Shown: piece after piece, positions 27,240 through 36,623 of the stretch
Layout: the number at the start of each line of letters is the position of its first letter
Numbering within the stretch: the stretch's first letter is position 1
NCBI GenBank assembly: GCA_949298195.1
Contig: CASFVT010000004.1
Coordinates: 1 to 64,000, forward strand
DNA length: 64,000 nucleotides
Reading direction: 5' to 3'
Source of the DNA: an uncultured Bacillota bacterium
Lineage (GTDB): Bacteria; Bacillota_I; Bacilli_A; RFN20; CAG-826
Position numbers and translations under genes: made by a program
The notes under the pieces: model-generated
The model's database searches: none
Told to the model about the DNA's origin: nothing
The model's input: only the letters and a program-made list of their open reading frames with translations

Positions 27240-27982
27240 TCCCAGCTCCTCATTTCCCATTGCCGGGCAGCAGAGATTTCGATTCCGGTCAAATCAAGCC
27301 CTTTTTCCTTAAGCCCTTCCGAAACGACCGCGATGGCCAATGCCTCGTCGTTGCACTCCTCGCTGAGATGGGCGAGAACGATCTTCCGGGTTGCCGCTCC
27401 GACAAGAGAAGAGAGGTATTGAGTGCACTGGAGATTGGAGAGATGGCCCTTCCTTCCTCTTATTCGGCGAATGAGGCTCAGCGGTCGGCCTGAGTACTTG
27501 AGCATGTCGAGGTCGTGGTTGGATTCAATGAAGAAAAATGTAGAATCCCGCAAAAACGGAAGGGTTTTGCTGGGGATATACCCGGTATCGGTGACATATG
27601 AAAGTTTATCCTCCCCTAATTGGAAGACATAGGCGAGGGAATCCGGGGCATCGTGGGAAGTCGCGACCGCGGTTACCGTCACGCCCTTGATGGATACCTC
27701 ATCCCCGGGACAGAGGCTTTGGTGTGGATAAGGGACCGCGGAGGGCCCGGCATAGAAATCGAGGCCAGGGGGAAGGTAACGGACTCCCTTGATGTGGTCA
27801 TTGTGATCGTGGGTAAAGAAGACGGCATCGATGTCGGCGGTTTCCTTGCCAAGGGAGGAAAGCCCCTCTTTGAGCGCCTTCTTGGAAACTCCCATGTCGA
27901 TGAGGAAAAGGGCGTCGTCATAAGCAAGCAAAGTGGCATTGCCCTTGCTCCCCGAGGCAATGGAAAGGAGAGTGAAACTCAT
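27236..27982 (-). CDS. walJ: Metallo-beta-lactamase-fold hydrolase WalJ/YycJ-like
   Basis: 248 residues. The metal site FTHDHNDHIKGV and IESNHDLDML match the YycJ/WalJ branch, and LAHLSEECND supplies the next ligand. Members are 5'-3' exonuclease-like enzymes linked to DNA-replication fidelity or cell-wall homeostasis. ATGA overlaps with dnaB upstream and rlmH downstream. In many Firmicutes this gene sits in the walRK operon; here it is with dnaB, and no walRK is in the window. Confidence 0.88.
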   Translation of the reverse strand: MSFTLLSIASGSKGNATLLAYDDALFLIDMGVSKKALKEGLSSLGKETADIDAVFFTHDHNDHIKGVRYLPPGLDFYAGPSAVPYPHQSLCPGDEVSIKGVTVTAVATSHDAPDSLAYVFQLGEDKLSYVTDTGYIPSKTLPFLRDSTFFFIESNHDLDMLKYSGRPLSLIRRIRGRKGHLSNLQCTQYLSSLVGAATRKIVLAHLSEECNDEALAIAVVSEGLKEKGLDLTGIEISAARQWEMRSWE

Positions 27983-29442
27983 TCCTCGTCCAATAGGGGA
28001 TTCCCGCTGGCGGCCGCGATTTCCTTTTCCATCTCGAGGCTCGGGTTGTCGAAACGGGAGAAGGACTTGCTGAAGATGAGAGTAACGTCCCCCGTCGGGC
28101 CGTTACGGTTCTTGGCAATCTCCAAATTGGCAATCGACATCGAGGCCCTGTCCTTCCCGGCCTTCCGGTTGGCCTCGAGCTGCTGGTTGAGGTTGTCCAT
28201 GTAACTGCCCGGGGTCGGGTCCTTCTTCTTCCGTCCGTAGTCACTCCGGGAAAGGATGAGGACGAGGTCAGCATCCTGCTCGATGTTGCCAGAGTCCTTG
28301 AGGTTGGCCAACGAGGGGCGGCCGTCGCTGTTGTCATCGGCCTTTCTATTGATCTGGGCAAGGCAGATGACCGGGAGCTTGAGGGTGCGGGCCAACTCCT
28401 TGAGGTCCTTGGTGATTTTCCCGATCTCGACGTTCTTGCTCTCGTATTTCTCGGCAGTCGAAAGGATGTTGAGGTAATCGATGACGATGAGGCCCAGATC
28501 CTCGTGGGCAGCCTTGAGTTTCTTGGCCTTGGCGACGAGGTCCCCGATGAGGGCATTGGGGGTGTCGTCGAAATAGATGTTCGTCTTCTTGATGAGTTCG
28601 ATCCCGGCAGCAACTTTTTCCCGATCCTTGGCATCGAGGTTCCCGGTTTGGATGCGGTCGCTTTCGACGTTGCTCACCGCGGAGAGGAGACGCTTCATGA
28701 TCGAGGAGTTGTCCATTTCGCAAGAGAAGAAGGCGACCGAGCCCCCCTGGCGATAGGTCGCGGCATTGTAGGCGAAATTGATGGCCAAGGCCGTCTTTCC
28801 GACCGATGGCCTGGCAGCCAGTATGACCAAGGAGCCCTTTTGCCAGCCGTGGGTGATCTTGTTCAGACGGGTATAGCCGGTGTCGATGCCGGTTAGGTAA
28901 CGGTTGGCGTAGCGGGATTCCTGGTCGATCTGGTTCCTTACGATTTCGGCGACGGTGGCCGCGTCGATGAATTCGCCGACCTGCCGCTTGGCGGCTATCT
29001 CGACCAAGGCATCCGAGGAACGGCTGAGGAAGGCTCCCACATCCTCGTAACTACCCTCGGCGAAATCGTTTTCGATCTCGTCCATTTTCATGAGAAACTG
29101 CCTGAGCAGATGCTGGTCGCGGATGATCTTGACGTAATGGTCGACGTTGTCGGGATTGATCCGGCTTTCGATGAGAACGTCGATATAATCGGTGCCTCCG
29201 GCCTCGTCATAGGTTTTCGCGTTGATGAGGCGGTCGATGACGAGCTGCACGTCGATTGGCTTGCCTTGTTCGGAAAGATCGACCATTGCCTGAAAGACGA
29301 GGCGGTTGCGCGGTTCGAGGTTCGAGAAGGAATCGACGGTCAAAGAACCGAGGCCGTAGCTCGCGGCCTCGTGGCTCATGAGCATCGCCCCGAGGACGGA
29401 TTGCTCGGCCTCGACGTTTCCCACCCGGTCGTAAAACTTCAT
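27979..29442 (-). CDS. dnaB: Replicative DNA helicase DnaB (DnaC in B. subtilis)
   Basis: 487 residues. The N-terminal domain begins [13 protein letters not shown], the RecA-like domain has Walker [18 protein letters not shown] (about 205-222, with Val for the usual Met in PSMGKT), Walker [12 protein letters not shown], and the DnaB motif [12 protein letters not shown]. Length fits DnaB with no intein. Hexameric 5'-3' replicative helicase. ATGA overlaps with rplI and walJ couple the genes. Confidence 0.97.
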   Translation of the reverse strand: MKFYDRVGNVEAEQSVLGAMLMSHEAASYGLGSLTVDSFSNLEPRNRLVFQAMVDLSEQGKPIDVQLVIDRLINAKTYDEAGGTDYIDVLIESRINPDNVDHYVKIIRDQHLLRQFLMKMDEIENDFAEGSYEDVGAFLSRSSDALVEIAAKRQVGEFIDAATVAEIVRNQIDQESRYANRYLTGIDTGYTRLNKITHGWQKGSLVILAARPSVGKTALAINFAYNAATYRQGGSVAFFSCEMDNSSIMKRLLSAVSNVESDRIQTGNLDAKDREKVAAGIELIKKTNIYFDDTPNALIGDLVAKAKKLKAAHEDLGLIVIDYLNILSTAEKYESKNVEIGKITKDLKELARTLKLPVICLAQINRKADDNSDGRPSLANLKDSGNIEQDADLVLILSRSDYGRKKKDPTPGSYMDNLNQQLEANRKAGKDRASMSIANLEIAKNRNGPTGDVTLIFSKSFSRFDNPSLEMEKEIAAASGNPLLDEE

Positions 29443-29903
29443 TTCCGTTCCTCGGAGATGTGGACGTTGACGGTTCCGATGACCTGCCCGTAAGGACCTT
29501 TGTAGAGTTCGATCCGGAGGCGGGTATAGCCAATCGCATTGGCCGGGTACTTGTCGATGAATTTGCGCTTGTCGACTTCAATGCCCCATTGCTCCTTGAG
29601 CCCGGCAACGATTTCCTTCGGGGAGATGGAGCCGAACATCCGCCCGTCGTTTCCGACCTTTCCGGTAAATTCGACGTTGATGTTCTCGAGGCGCCTACTC
29701 AGCACCTCGGCCTCCTCCTTGAGGAGTTTCTGGCGTTCCAGTTCCTTTTCGTTATCGAGGGCCAATTGGGCTTGCGAGCCCTTGGTCGAGATGACGGCCA
29801 ATCCCCTCTTCACGAGGAAATTGTTGCCATATCCGTCTGACACAGTGACCGTTTCGCCTTTCTTACCGACTTTCTTGACGTCCTGTAACAATATGACTTC
29901 CAT
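29439..29903 (-). CDS. rplI: Large ribosomal subunit protein bL9
   Basis: 154 residues. N-terminal [35 protein letters not shown] is the L9 signature, followed by the long connecting helix and the C-terminal KFPANAIG-like [34 protein letters not shown]. Binds 23S rRNA and spans to the neighbouring ribosome. It starts 1 nt after the gdpP stop and overlaps dnaB by ATGA. Confidence 0.97.
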   Translation of the reverse strand: MEVILLQDVKKVGKKGETVTVSDGYGNNFLVKRGLAVISTKGSQAQLALDNEKELERQKLLKEEAEVLSRRLENINVEFTGKVGNDGRMFGSISPKEIVAGLKEQWGIEVDKRKFIDKYPANAIGYTRLRIELYKGPYGQVIGTVNVHISEERK

Positions 29904-29904
29904 C

Positions 29905-31935
29905 TCAGTTGTCTCCTTCCCTGTTGATGCTGTTCCGCGCTTGATCGAGGTAATCGTCGAGGGTTACGGTCAAGGTGTTGACCACCCTTTCGACGGTCGA
30001 ATTGGCGAAAGCGGCCGCGGCCATCGTGAAGTGGCCGCCTCCACCCATTTTCTCGCAGAGCAACTGAACGTTGACCGTCCCGTCGCTTCTGGCGGACAGG
30101 CGGGTTGTCTTCTCATCGGTCTTCCCGATGACGAAGCAGGCATTGATGCCCTTGATCTGCATGAGCTGATTGGCAACCTTCGAAAGAGTCGAGCGTTCGA
30201 TGATATCCCGGTCTTCCGAAGTGCAGTAGACGACGCCGTATTGTGGGGTCTGCATCGTCGAGACGATCTTGGTGATGAGTGAGTATTCCTCGAATTCGTC
30301 CTTGAGGTAATCGTCGGCCAAGGCATTGTCCCCGCCGTTTTCCTTGAGGATTTCGCAGGCCTCGAAGGTCCTTTTCCCGGTGGCCTTGGCCTTGAAGAAG
30401 TTGCTATCGAGGAAGATTCCCGAGAGCATGATGGTCGCATAGGCCGGCTTGATGGTAATCGGGGGGTTGGCCGTCGCGTAACGCGTCATCTCGGCTATGA
30501 GTTCCGAGGCCGAAGCAGCCGAAGGCTCGACGTAGGAGAGGACCGGGGATTCGATGAAGTGGTCGCCGCGCCGGTGATGGTCGATGACAATGATCTTCCG
30601 GGCCTTTTCCAAAAGCTTGGGAGCCATAACCATCGCCGGAACCGAGACGTCGACTACGATGAGGAGGGTGCCGCTTCGAATCGAATTGAGGGCATCGTCG
30701 GGGAGACAGGTCATCTTCTCGGCCTCTTCCCTGGAGAAGGCGCTCTGGAAAGCGAGGCGCGTCTTCTTCTCGACGAGGCGTTGGTTGTAGACGATTTTGC
30801 AGCTCTTCTCGAGGTACTCGCAGACGGCCATGATACCGAGGCAAGAGCCGAGGGCATCCATGTCCATGTCGGCATGACCCATCACGTAGACGTTGGAAGC
30901 GCTCCGGATGAGGGAAAGGACCGAATCGGCAAAGGATCTGACCTTAACCTTCGAGGGACTTTCTACCGCAGCCGTCTTCCCCCCGAAGAAACGGAGGTCG
31001 TGGCCGTATTGGCTGACGACCACTTGGTCGCCGCCGCGGGATAGGGCGACATCCACCGCATCGGCGGCCATCTCGTTGAGTTTGGCGATGTCGGGGAAGT
31101 CGTGGGCAAAGCCAATCGAGAGGGTAATCGGCTTGCTCTCCTTTTGACCCGCTTCACGGACATCGTTGAGAAGGGAGAACTTGTCGGCTTCCATCTTGGC
31201 AAGGCTCGCGTAATTGCAGACAGCGAAGTAAGTATCGGCCTTGACCCGGCGGAGGAGGACGCCGTTGTCCCGGCAATAATCGGTGATGAGGGAACGCACC
31301 TTATTGACGAAGTCAGCCGATTCGTCGGTGTCAGAGGCCGAATCGGAATAGTTGTCAAGCATGATGACCCCGAGGACAGTGGCCTGCTCCTTTGAGTAGT
31401 TGAGGATGTTTTCGTAATCGGTCACGTCGCGGAAGATGAAAAGCCGGGCTTCAGAAATGTACTTAACGTCATAGACCGAATCCTTGATTTCGACCTTCAT
31501 GACCTTGTTCACCGGAGCATTCACGAGGTCACGCAGCGATGGTTGCCAACTGAATACCGATGTGTCCACGAGATCCATCTGACGGTCGGAAAAGAGCGAA
31601 TTCGTCCACATGATGATGTCGTTTGAATCCACGACGACGAGTCCGATAGAACCGAAGTCGAAGGCCCGTTGGACGTCGCCACCGACCAGGGCGGCGCTAT
31701 CGAGGTCGTTCTTGGAACGCAGCCTGTTGATCTTCATGAACGAAAACCAGAAAAAGGCGCTATCGACGACGAGGGCGAGGACTAAAACGAAATAAAAATA
31801 GACCTCGATGTTGGGTACGCTTCTCATCGAGAAGAAATCGAAATACCAGAAGACGCCGAGAACGGCGAAGATCACTACCTCAGCGCCCAACAAGACGAAG
31901 GATAGAATCCGTATGTTCTTCAACAGCCTGCTCAT
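29905..31935 (-). CDS. gdpP: Cyclic-di-AMP phosphodiesterase GdpP (YybT)
   Basis: 676 residues. Order: two N-terminal membrane helices (about 10-60), a PAS-like domain, a degenerate GGDEF domain, then DHH ([14 protein letters not shown], about 350; [12 protein letters not shown], about 447) and DHHA1 ([17 protein letters not shown]). Hydrolyses c-di-AMP and so sets turgor and cell-wall stress responses. First gene of its operon. TTGGTA-17-TATAAT ends 8 nt before the ATG with no Shine-Dalgarno, indicating a leaderless message. Confidence 0.95.
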   Translation of the reverse strand: MSRLLKNIRILSFVLLGAEVVIFAVLGVFWYFDFFSMRSVPNIEVYFYFVLVLALVVDSAFFWFSFMKINRLRSKNDLDSAALVGGDVQRAFDFGSIGLVVVDSNDIIMWTNSLFSDRQMDLVDTSVFSWQPSLRDLVNAPVNKVMKVEIKDSVYDVKYISEARLFIFRDVTDYENILNYSKEQATVLGVIMLDNYSDSASDTDESADFVNKVRSLITDYCRDNGVLLRRVKADTYFAVCNYASLAKMEADKFSLLNDVREAGQKESKPITLSIGFAHDFPDIAKLNEMAADAVDVALSRGGDQVVVSQYGHDLRFFGGKTAAVESPSKVKVRSFADSVLSLIRSASNVYVMGHADMDMDALGSCLGIMAVCEYLEKSCKIVYNQRLVEKKTRLAFQSAFSREEAEKMTCLPDDALNSIRSGTLLIVVDVSVPAMVMAPKLLEKARKIIVIDHHRRGDHFIESPVLSYVEPSAASASELIAEMTRYATANPPITIKPAYATIMLSGIFLDSNFFKAKATGKRTFEACEILKENGGDNALADDYLKDEFEEYSLITKIVSTMQTPQYGVVYCTSEDRDIIERSTLSKVANQLMQIKGINACFVIGKTDEKTTRLSARSDGTVNVQLLCEKMGGGGHFTMAAAAFANSTVERVVNTLTVTLDDYLDQARNSINREGDN

Positions 31936-31943
31936 GCCGAGAC

Positions 31944-31972
31944 ATTATACCTTCGTAGTTGCTCCCTACCAA
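31944..31972 (-). promoter_or_regulatory. gdpP operon promoter (leaderless)
   Basis: Minus-strand TTGGTA (31967-31972), 17-nt spacer, TATAAT (31944-31949), then 8 nt to the gdpP ATG. The -35 lies inside a palindrome CCCTACC-AA-GGTAGGG (31964-31979), which could bind a regulator. Confidence 0.7.
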
Positions 31973-31979
31973 GGTAGGG

Positions 31980-32371
31980 AATCCGCAAGAAAGGGCCAAG
32001 CTTTTCCCCTCACTTGGCCCTTTCCCGAAAGGAGGTAACGGAGCGCCCGATACGACATGCCCGAGAGAAGAGGTGGCGCTCCTTGTCCGCCTTTATTGTA
32101 AGCGCTTCCATTCGTTTTGTTAAGTACCTTTCGAAAACTGGTCGGGAGCCGTCCTGGTCAGGTGTTGGAACAGAAGATGGTTCATCGAGTTTTCCTCAAA
32201 AAGGCCTTATTTTTGCGGCGTTTTCAACTTCAGGTTATTCGATTTAGTTCCCACCCGAACGCAATCAAAGTATCCACATACCCCGTCGACCTCCATTAAG
32301 TTCGGTCGTTCAGGCGTCAAAGGAAGATGGTTCATGATCTTTGCCAAGACAATCGGAATCGCTGCGTTTGT
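31980..32371. other. Long divergent intergenic region with inverted repeats
   Basis: No credible protein gene. It holds an inverted pair AAGGGCCAAG/CTTGGCCCTT (31991-32000, 32013-32022), a strong Shine-Dalgarno-like AAAGGAGG just after it (about 32028-32035), a second pair GGAGCGCC/GGCGCTCC (32040-32047, 32075-32082), a LacI-type palindrome at 32097-32110, and a 13-nt direct repeat GAAGATGGTTCAT near 32176 and 32324. The structure suggests an RNA, orientation unclear. Confidence 0.45.
32097..32110 (+). promoter_or_regulatory. LacI-family operator-like palindrome
   Basis: TGTAAGCGCTTCCA differs at one base from the site at 42991-43004 upstream of the starch-lipoprotein gene. It fits a CcpA/MalR-type CG-centred operator. 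The nearest genes are gdpP (162 bp) and the GT32 gene (about 300 bp), so its target is unclear. Confidence 0.5.
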
Positions 32372-32400
32372 TTGAATGGCCCGAGGCCATTAACTAAAAT
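32372..32400 (+). promoter_or_regulatory. Promoter of the lipid operon (leaderless)
   Basis: TTGAAT (32372-32377), 17-nt spacer, TAAAAT (32395-32400), then 7 nt to the GTG start at 32408. No ribosome binding site fits. Confidence 0.65.
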
Positions 32401-32407
32401 ATCTGCC

Positions 32408-33214
32408 GTGATTGAAAGACGAATCCACTATGTGTGGTTAGGAGGGACGCCTCTCCCCGAACGGTTCGCTTCCTTCATCGAAGGTTGGAAAAGACTCCAT
32501 CCGGACTACGAATTCATCGAGTGGAACGAGCAGACATTCGATATCGCTAGCAACGAATGGGTAAAGAAGGCCATAGAGTCGAGGAATTACGCGCTGGCTG
32601 CCGATGTCATCCGGAGTTGGGCGCTACTCAACTACGGTGGCATCTACCTCGATACCGATGTCGAGGTGTTGAAACCATTCGATGAATTGGTCGAAAAATA
32701 CGATTTCTTCATCGGCTACGAAACAGGCTACTGGTGCGGCTGCGCCGTTCTCGGGGCAAGAAAGGGCCATCCCCTCATCGCCGAGGCCTACAGCCGTTAC
32801 GAACAGCCCTGCCCCCCAATCAATACGAAGAGCAACATGCTCTGCGTCCTCAATTTCTCGGCTTCCCTGAAGCGGCTCTATAAGATCAAACTCGATGGGA
32901 AGAAACGGGAACTGCCCGATAACGGCATCATCCTCACAAGGGATTACTTCTTCCCGAAGCACTACATCACTCGGGAAACCAAATTGACCGAGAGGAGCAT
33001 GTGCATCCACCATTACGGTTCAGTCTGGCATTCCAAGGGCCAAGCCCTCGGGGTCAAAATCGCTTCCTTCATGGTTCATCTCATGGGTGATCGGCTCTTC
33101 GGCTTCTGTTTCGAGACGATCGCCCGGGCAAACATGATGGGGCAGTTGAAAAAAGAGTACAAACGGCGGGTAACGACCAATGGGAACAATGGAAATCAAA
33201 CAAACGACAATTGA
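32408..33214 (+). CDS. GT32-type glycosyltransferase (Och1/capsular type)
   Basis: 268 residues. IERRIHYVWLGGTPLPE at the N-terminus and ADVIRSWALLNYGGIYLDTDVEVLKPF with the DxD metal/nucleotide-sugar site mark the DXD sugar-binding GT32 family; YETGYWCGCAVLGARKGHPLI follows. The GTG at 32408 is the start because the promoter box lies just upstream and the family begins here. Heads an operon of lipid genes, so the acceptor may be a glycolipid; a polysaccharide acceptor is also possible. Its 3' end overlaps fakA by 35 bp. Confidence 0.85.
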   Translation: MIERRIHYVWLGGTPLPERFASFIEGWKRLHPDYEFIEWNEQTFDIASNEWVKKAIESRNYALAADVIRSWALLNYGGIYLDTDVEVLKPFDELVEKYDFFIGYETGYWCGCAVLGARKGHPLIAEAYSRYEQPCPPINTKSNMLCVLNFSASLKRLYKIKLDGKKRELPDNGIILTRDYFFPKHYITRETKLTERSMCIHHYGSVWHSKGQALGVKIASFMVHLMGDRLFGFCFETIARANMMGQLKKEYKRRVTTNGNNGNQTNDN

Positions 33215-34715
33215 CGGAGAGAGGCTTTACCGGATGCTCCGGTCGGCCTTTGCGAGCCTTTCCTACAACGAGACCTACCTTAACGACATCAATGCCTTCC
33301 CGGTGAGCGACAAGGATACCGGGACGAACATGAAGCGGACGTTCCGGAAGGGGTTATTGGCCATTGAGGAGAACAAGACCGCCGGAGAGACCATTTCCTC
33401 GTTCGCAACCCACATGTCGATGGAAAGCCGCGGGAATAGCGGCTTCATCCTCTCCCAGTTCTTCCTTGGCCTCAAGGACTGCCTCAAGGACAAAGACCTC
33501 ATCACCCTCGAGGATTTCATGAAGGCACTCGTCCACGCTTACCAAGTGGCCTACGCGGCCGTCATCAACCCAATGGAAGGGACGATGCTGACCGTCATGC
33601 GCGAAGGAACGAGGCTTGCAATCGAGAAATTCTCGGCTCTCGAAAACGGAGGGATCGGCGACTTCCTCAGCCTCCTCAGCGAGAACGTATTCCTCTCCGT
33701 CCTCGAAACCCATTCCCAAATGAAACTCCTGGAAGCCAACAACGTGGTCGACAGCGGGGCCCTCGGCTTCTACCTCGTCGTCGACGGGATGAAGAAGTCA
33801 TATGAAGGAAATTCCCTTTATTTCGATTGCCGGGAAAGCGGCCTCCTCCCACGAAGGATGGCGGATGTGGACAACCCACTGACCTTCTTCCGCTACTGCA
33901 CGGAGTTCACCATCCGCCTGAAGGAAAGAAAGGGCAAAAAATACTATTCCGACATCCTCTCCAAGCATGGGGATTCGGTCGTCGTGGCCATCAACGGCGA
34001 TTTCCTCAAGGTCCACGTCCATACCAATGGGCCCCAGGATGTGATCAAGGAATTCAGTAAATATGGCGAAACCGTCCTCACGAAGGTCGAGGACCTCTTT
34101 GAGACCCCGGAATTCGCCCGCCTCAAGAACAGGAAGCATCTCGATTACGCAGTCGTGGCCTTCACCTACGGGGCCGGGACGGCCGCCATCCTCGAGCAGC
34201 TCGGGGCCGATGCTGCCTTCCCGATTCCGGAGGGCCATGTCCCGACCGAGGCGGAGCTCAAAAACCTCCTCGGCCCCTATCTCGAGGGCAACCTCGTTGT
34301 CTATAGCGCCGACCGGAAGATCGAGGACATCCTTAAATCGTTACGCTGGTGGGGTCATTATGACAACCTTCTCGTCGTCGAGTGCCGCGGGCTTACCAAC
34401 GCCTTCTTCAAGCTTGCTTCCTCGATGTTCGATTGTTCCTTCAAGGACTTCGACAAGCAGCTCGATGTCCTCAGGCGGATCAAAACCGTTGAATTCGCCT
34501 TCGATGGTCAAGACGGACTTGTCGAGAAACTCAGGCGTTCCCTCTCTCCCGAGCGCCTCAAGGGCTTCGCGACAATGGTCGTATTCGGTGGCCGGGCCAT
34601 CAAGCAAAAAACCATCGACGAGATCTCCTTCTTCTTCGCCGAGCGCGACGACGTCGAGTTCTCTTATTTCGCCGGTCTCCAGGAACATCCCCTCCTCCTC
34701 ATCGGGGCAATGTGA
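33180..34715 (+). CDS. fakA: Fatty acid kinase catalytic subunit FakA (DAK2/DhaL domain)
   Basis: 511 residues. The DhaL/DAK2 ATP-binding domain has NDINAFPVSDKDTGTNMKRT (Mg-binding aspartates, with Lys for the usual Gly), SRGNSGFILSQFFLGL and VVDSGALGFYLVVDGM. A middle domain and a C-terminal DAK1-like domain (FTYGAGTAAILEQLGADAAFPI) complete the FakA plan. It phosphorylates fatty acids bound to FakB, giving acyl phosphate for phospholipid synthesis. The FakB gene lies three genes on in the same operon. The start could be ATG 33180 or 33189. Confidence 0.88.
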   Translation: MGTMEIKQTTIDGERLYRMLRSAFASLSYNETYLNDINAFPVSDKDTGTNMKRTFRKGLLAIEENKTAGETISSFATHMSMESRGNSGFILSQFFLGLKDCLKDKDLITLEDFMKALVHAYQVAYAAVINPMEGTMLTVMREGTRLAIEKFSALENGGIGDFLSLLSENVFLSVLETHSQMKLLEANNVVDSGALGFYLVVDGMKKSYEGNSLYFDCRESGLLPRRMADVDNPLTFFRYCTEFTIRLKERKGKKYYSDILSKHGDSVVVAINGDFLKVHVHTNGPQDVIKEFSKYGETVLTKVEDLFETPEFARLKNRKHLDYAVVAFTYGAGTAAILEQLGADAAFPIPEGHVPTEAELKNLLGPYLEGNLVVYSADRKIEDILKSLRWWGHYDNLLVVECRGLTNAFFKLASSMFDCSFKDFDKQLDVLRRIKTVEFAFDGQDGLVEKLRRSLSPERLKGFATMVVFGGRAIKQKTIDEISFFFAERDDVEFSYFAGLQEHPLLLIGAM

Positions 34716-34721
34716 AGGCAA

Positions 34722-36623
34722 ATGGAAAATTACCGCGCCACCCTCACCCGCGACTTGAAGGCCCTCAGGTCTTCTTCGCGAACCCTCCATGACATCTTCG
34801 AGATATCCTTCGCCCACGCGGGGATGAGGGCCTACGAGCGTCTCGTCGATCTCCGTCTGGAGACGGCCACCTACGGCGAACTCCGGGTGGAAATCGAATC
34901 CTTCGCTTCCTACCTCCGTTCTGCTTTCCCACCCATGGAAGGCGAATGGATCGGCATCGACCTTCCCAACTCCCCTTCCTTCATCATTGCCTTTTGGGGA
35001 AGCCTCATGGCCGGCTATTCCCCGTATCTCATCAATTCCTACTACCCGCTTGAACTCCGGAGCCGCCTCCTGGCCCGCCTCGGAATCAAGAAGACGATCA
35101 CCTTTTCAAACGATTACCGAGATCAACAACGGCCCGACATCACCGGCTTCCCCCGTGGGGGAAAAGTCGATCCAGCTTGGTGGGCCGACCGCTTTGCCAT
35201 CTCCTCGACCCTCACCGGCCTCGAGGCCAAAATCGCCGTTTACGAAGGGAGGGCCGTGGCCGCGGAAATCGAAAACAGCGAGGAAATCGTCCGCGGGAAT
35301 CCTTGGTTCATGCACGACTACCACGGGGCCATCAAAGTCGCGGCCATCCTCCCTTTCTTCCACGTTTTCGGCCTCATCGTCTCCTACCTCTGGTTTTCTT
35401 TTTACGGGCGGACGATTGTCTTCTTCAAGGACCTCGCCCCCGAAACGGTCCGTTCAAGCATCATCCGTCACGAAATCACCCACGTGTTCGCCCCACCCCT
35501 CCTCTTCCATAAGCTCCAACGGGGGATAGAGGAGGGTGTCAAAAGAGCCGGGGAGAAAAAGAAACGGTCATTCGGGAAAGCGGTCAACTTCATTGCCAAA
35601 GTCGGGGATTTCGCCCCAAGGCTCTCCCTTCGCTTGTCCCGTTTCCTCCTCAGGGAAGTAAGGAGGGAAGCCTTCGGCGATTCCCCGTGCTTCATGATCT
35701 CCGGCGGGGCTTACATCGATCCCGTTGCCCTCAAGACGATCAACGCGATCGGCTATCCCCTTTTCAACGGCTATGGCACCACCGAAATCTCGATTACCGG
35801 GGCCAATCTTGCAAGGAAGTTCTCCTCGCGAATCGACGGCTCGATCGGGGCACCCTTCCCAAGCGTCTCCTACACCCTCGAAAAAGACGGTACCCTCCTC
35901 GTCAGAGGCACTAGCCTCGCCTCGAAGATCCTCTATCTCGATGGGCGGGAAAAGGAAGTGACGGCCTTCAAGACAAACGACCTCGTCGAATCTCATAACG
36001 GTTCCTATTTCATAATCGGCCGCAAAAACGACCTCTTCATTTCCGAAAACGGGGAAAACGTCTCTCCTGACCTCATTGAAAGGCAACTCGCCTTGCCTTT
36101 GGCAACCCGCTTCTCGGTCCTTGAGCTACACGATAAGCTGACCCTGGTAATCGAGTACAGGAAGGGGCTATCTTCTTCCCTCATCGCTGACGAGCTGGAG
36201 AAGGCCAAGACGCTCCTAGGCAACATTCCCTACGGCCAGAATGTCCATGACATCCTCCTCACCTACGACCCCATCTCCAATCCGAACGCGATCAAGGTCT
36301 CGAGGGAACAACTCCGCCGGGCCATCCGGGAGGGGAAGGTCAACCTCGTGGCACCTTCCTCCCTCCAAACGCGGAAAGCGAAGACCAATGAGGGCAGCAC
36401 CACCCTCTCCCTCGTGGAGGGACTCTTTCTCGATAGCCTTGGGAGAGAAGCGGAAATCGGACCCGATAGCGACTACTTCCTCGATCTCGGCGGAGACTCG
36501 ATGGGTTACATCTCCCTTCTACTGAGCATCGAGAGGACCTTCGATGTCCATCTCGACCTCGAAAGGGAAGGCTCCCCGCGGACCCCGGCCGACTTCTTGA
36601 AAATAATCGAGGGAAAGCAATGA
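34722..36623 (+). CDS. AMP-dependent acyl ligase fused to a C-terminal carrier (ACP-like) domain
   Basis: 633 residues. ANL-type adenylating domain about 1-540: the P-loop-like A3 segment reads SSTLTGLEAKIAVYEG, a degenerate form of the usual SSGTTGxPK; A5 is GYGTTEIS; A7/A8 are KTNDLVE and IIGRKNDLFIS; the A10 region NPNAIKVSREQLRR keeps a Lys. The last 75 residues form a carrier domain with the phosphopantetheine site LGGDSMGYISLLLSIE. It probably activates a fatty acid and loads it on its own carrier arm. Coupled by ATGA to the PlsC-type gene, which could take acyl groups from it. Confidence 0.82.
   Translation: MENYRATLTRDLKALRSSSRTLHDIFEISFAHAGMRAYERLVDLRLETATYGELRVEIESFASYLRSAFPPMEGEWIGIDLPNSPSFIIAFWGSLMAGYSPYLINSYYPLELRSRLLARLGIKKTITFSNDYRDQQRPDITGFPRGGKVDPAWWADRFAISSTLTGLEAKIAVYEGRAVAAEIENSEEIVRGNPWFMHDYHGAIKVAAILPFFHVFGLIVSYLWFSFYGRTIVFFKDLAPETVRSSIIRHEITHVFAPPLLFHKLQRGIEEGVKRAGEKKKRSFGKAVNFIAKVGDFAPRLSLRLSRFLLREVRREAFGDSPCFMISGGAYIDPVALKTINAIGYPLFNGYGTTEISITGANLARKFSSRIDGSIGAPFPSVSYTLEKDGTLLVRGTSLASKILYLDGREKEVTAFKTNDLVESHNGSYFIIGRKNDLFISENGENVSPDLIERQLALPLATRFSVLELHDKLTLVIEYRKGLSSSLIADELEKAKTLLGNIPYGQNVHDILLTYDPISNPNAIKVSREQLRRAIREGKVNLVAPSSLQTRKAKTNEGSTTLSLVEGLFLDSLGREAEIGPDSDYFLDLGGDSMGYISLLLSIERTFDVHLDLEREGSPRTPADFLKIIEGKQ

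Noticed and set aside
32059..32103. 14-codon frame MPERRGGAPCPPLL after AAAGGAGG
   Set aside because: The AAAGGAGG is about 20 nt from the ATG, too far to act as its ribosome site, and the frame lies across the stem-loop.
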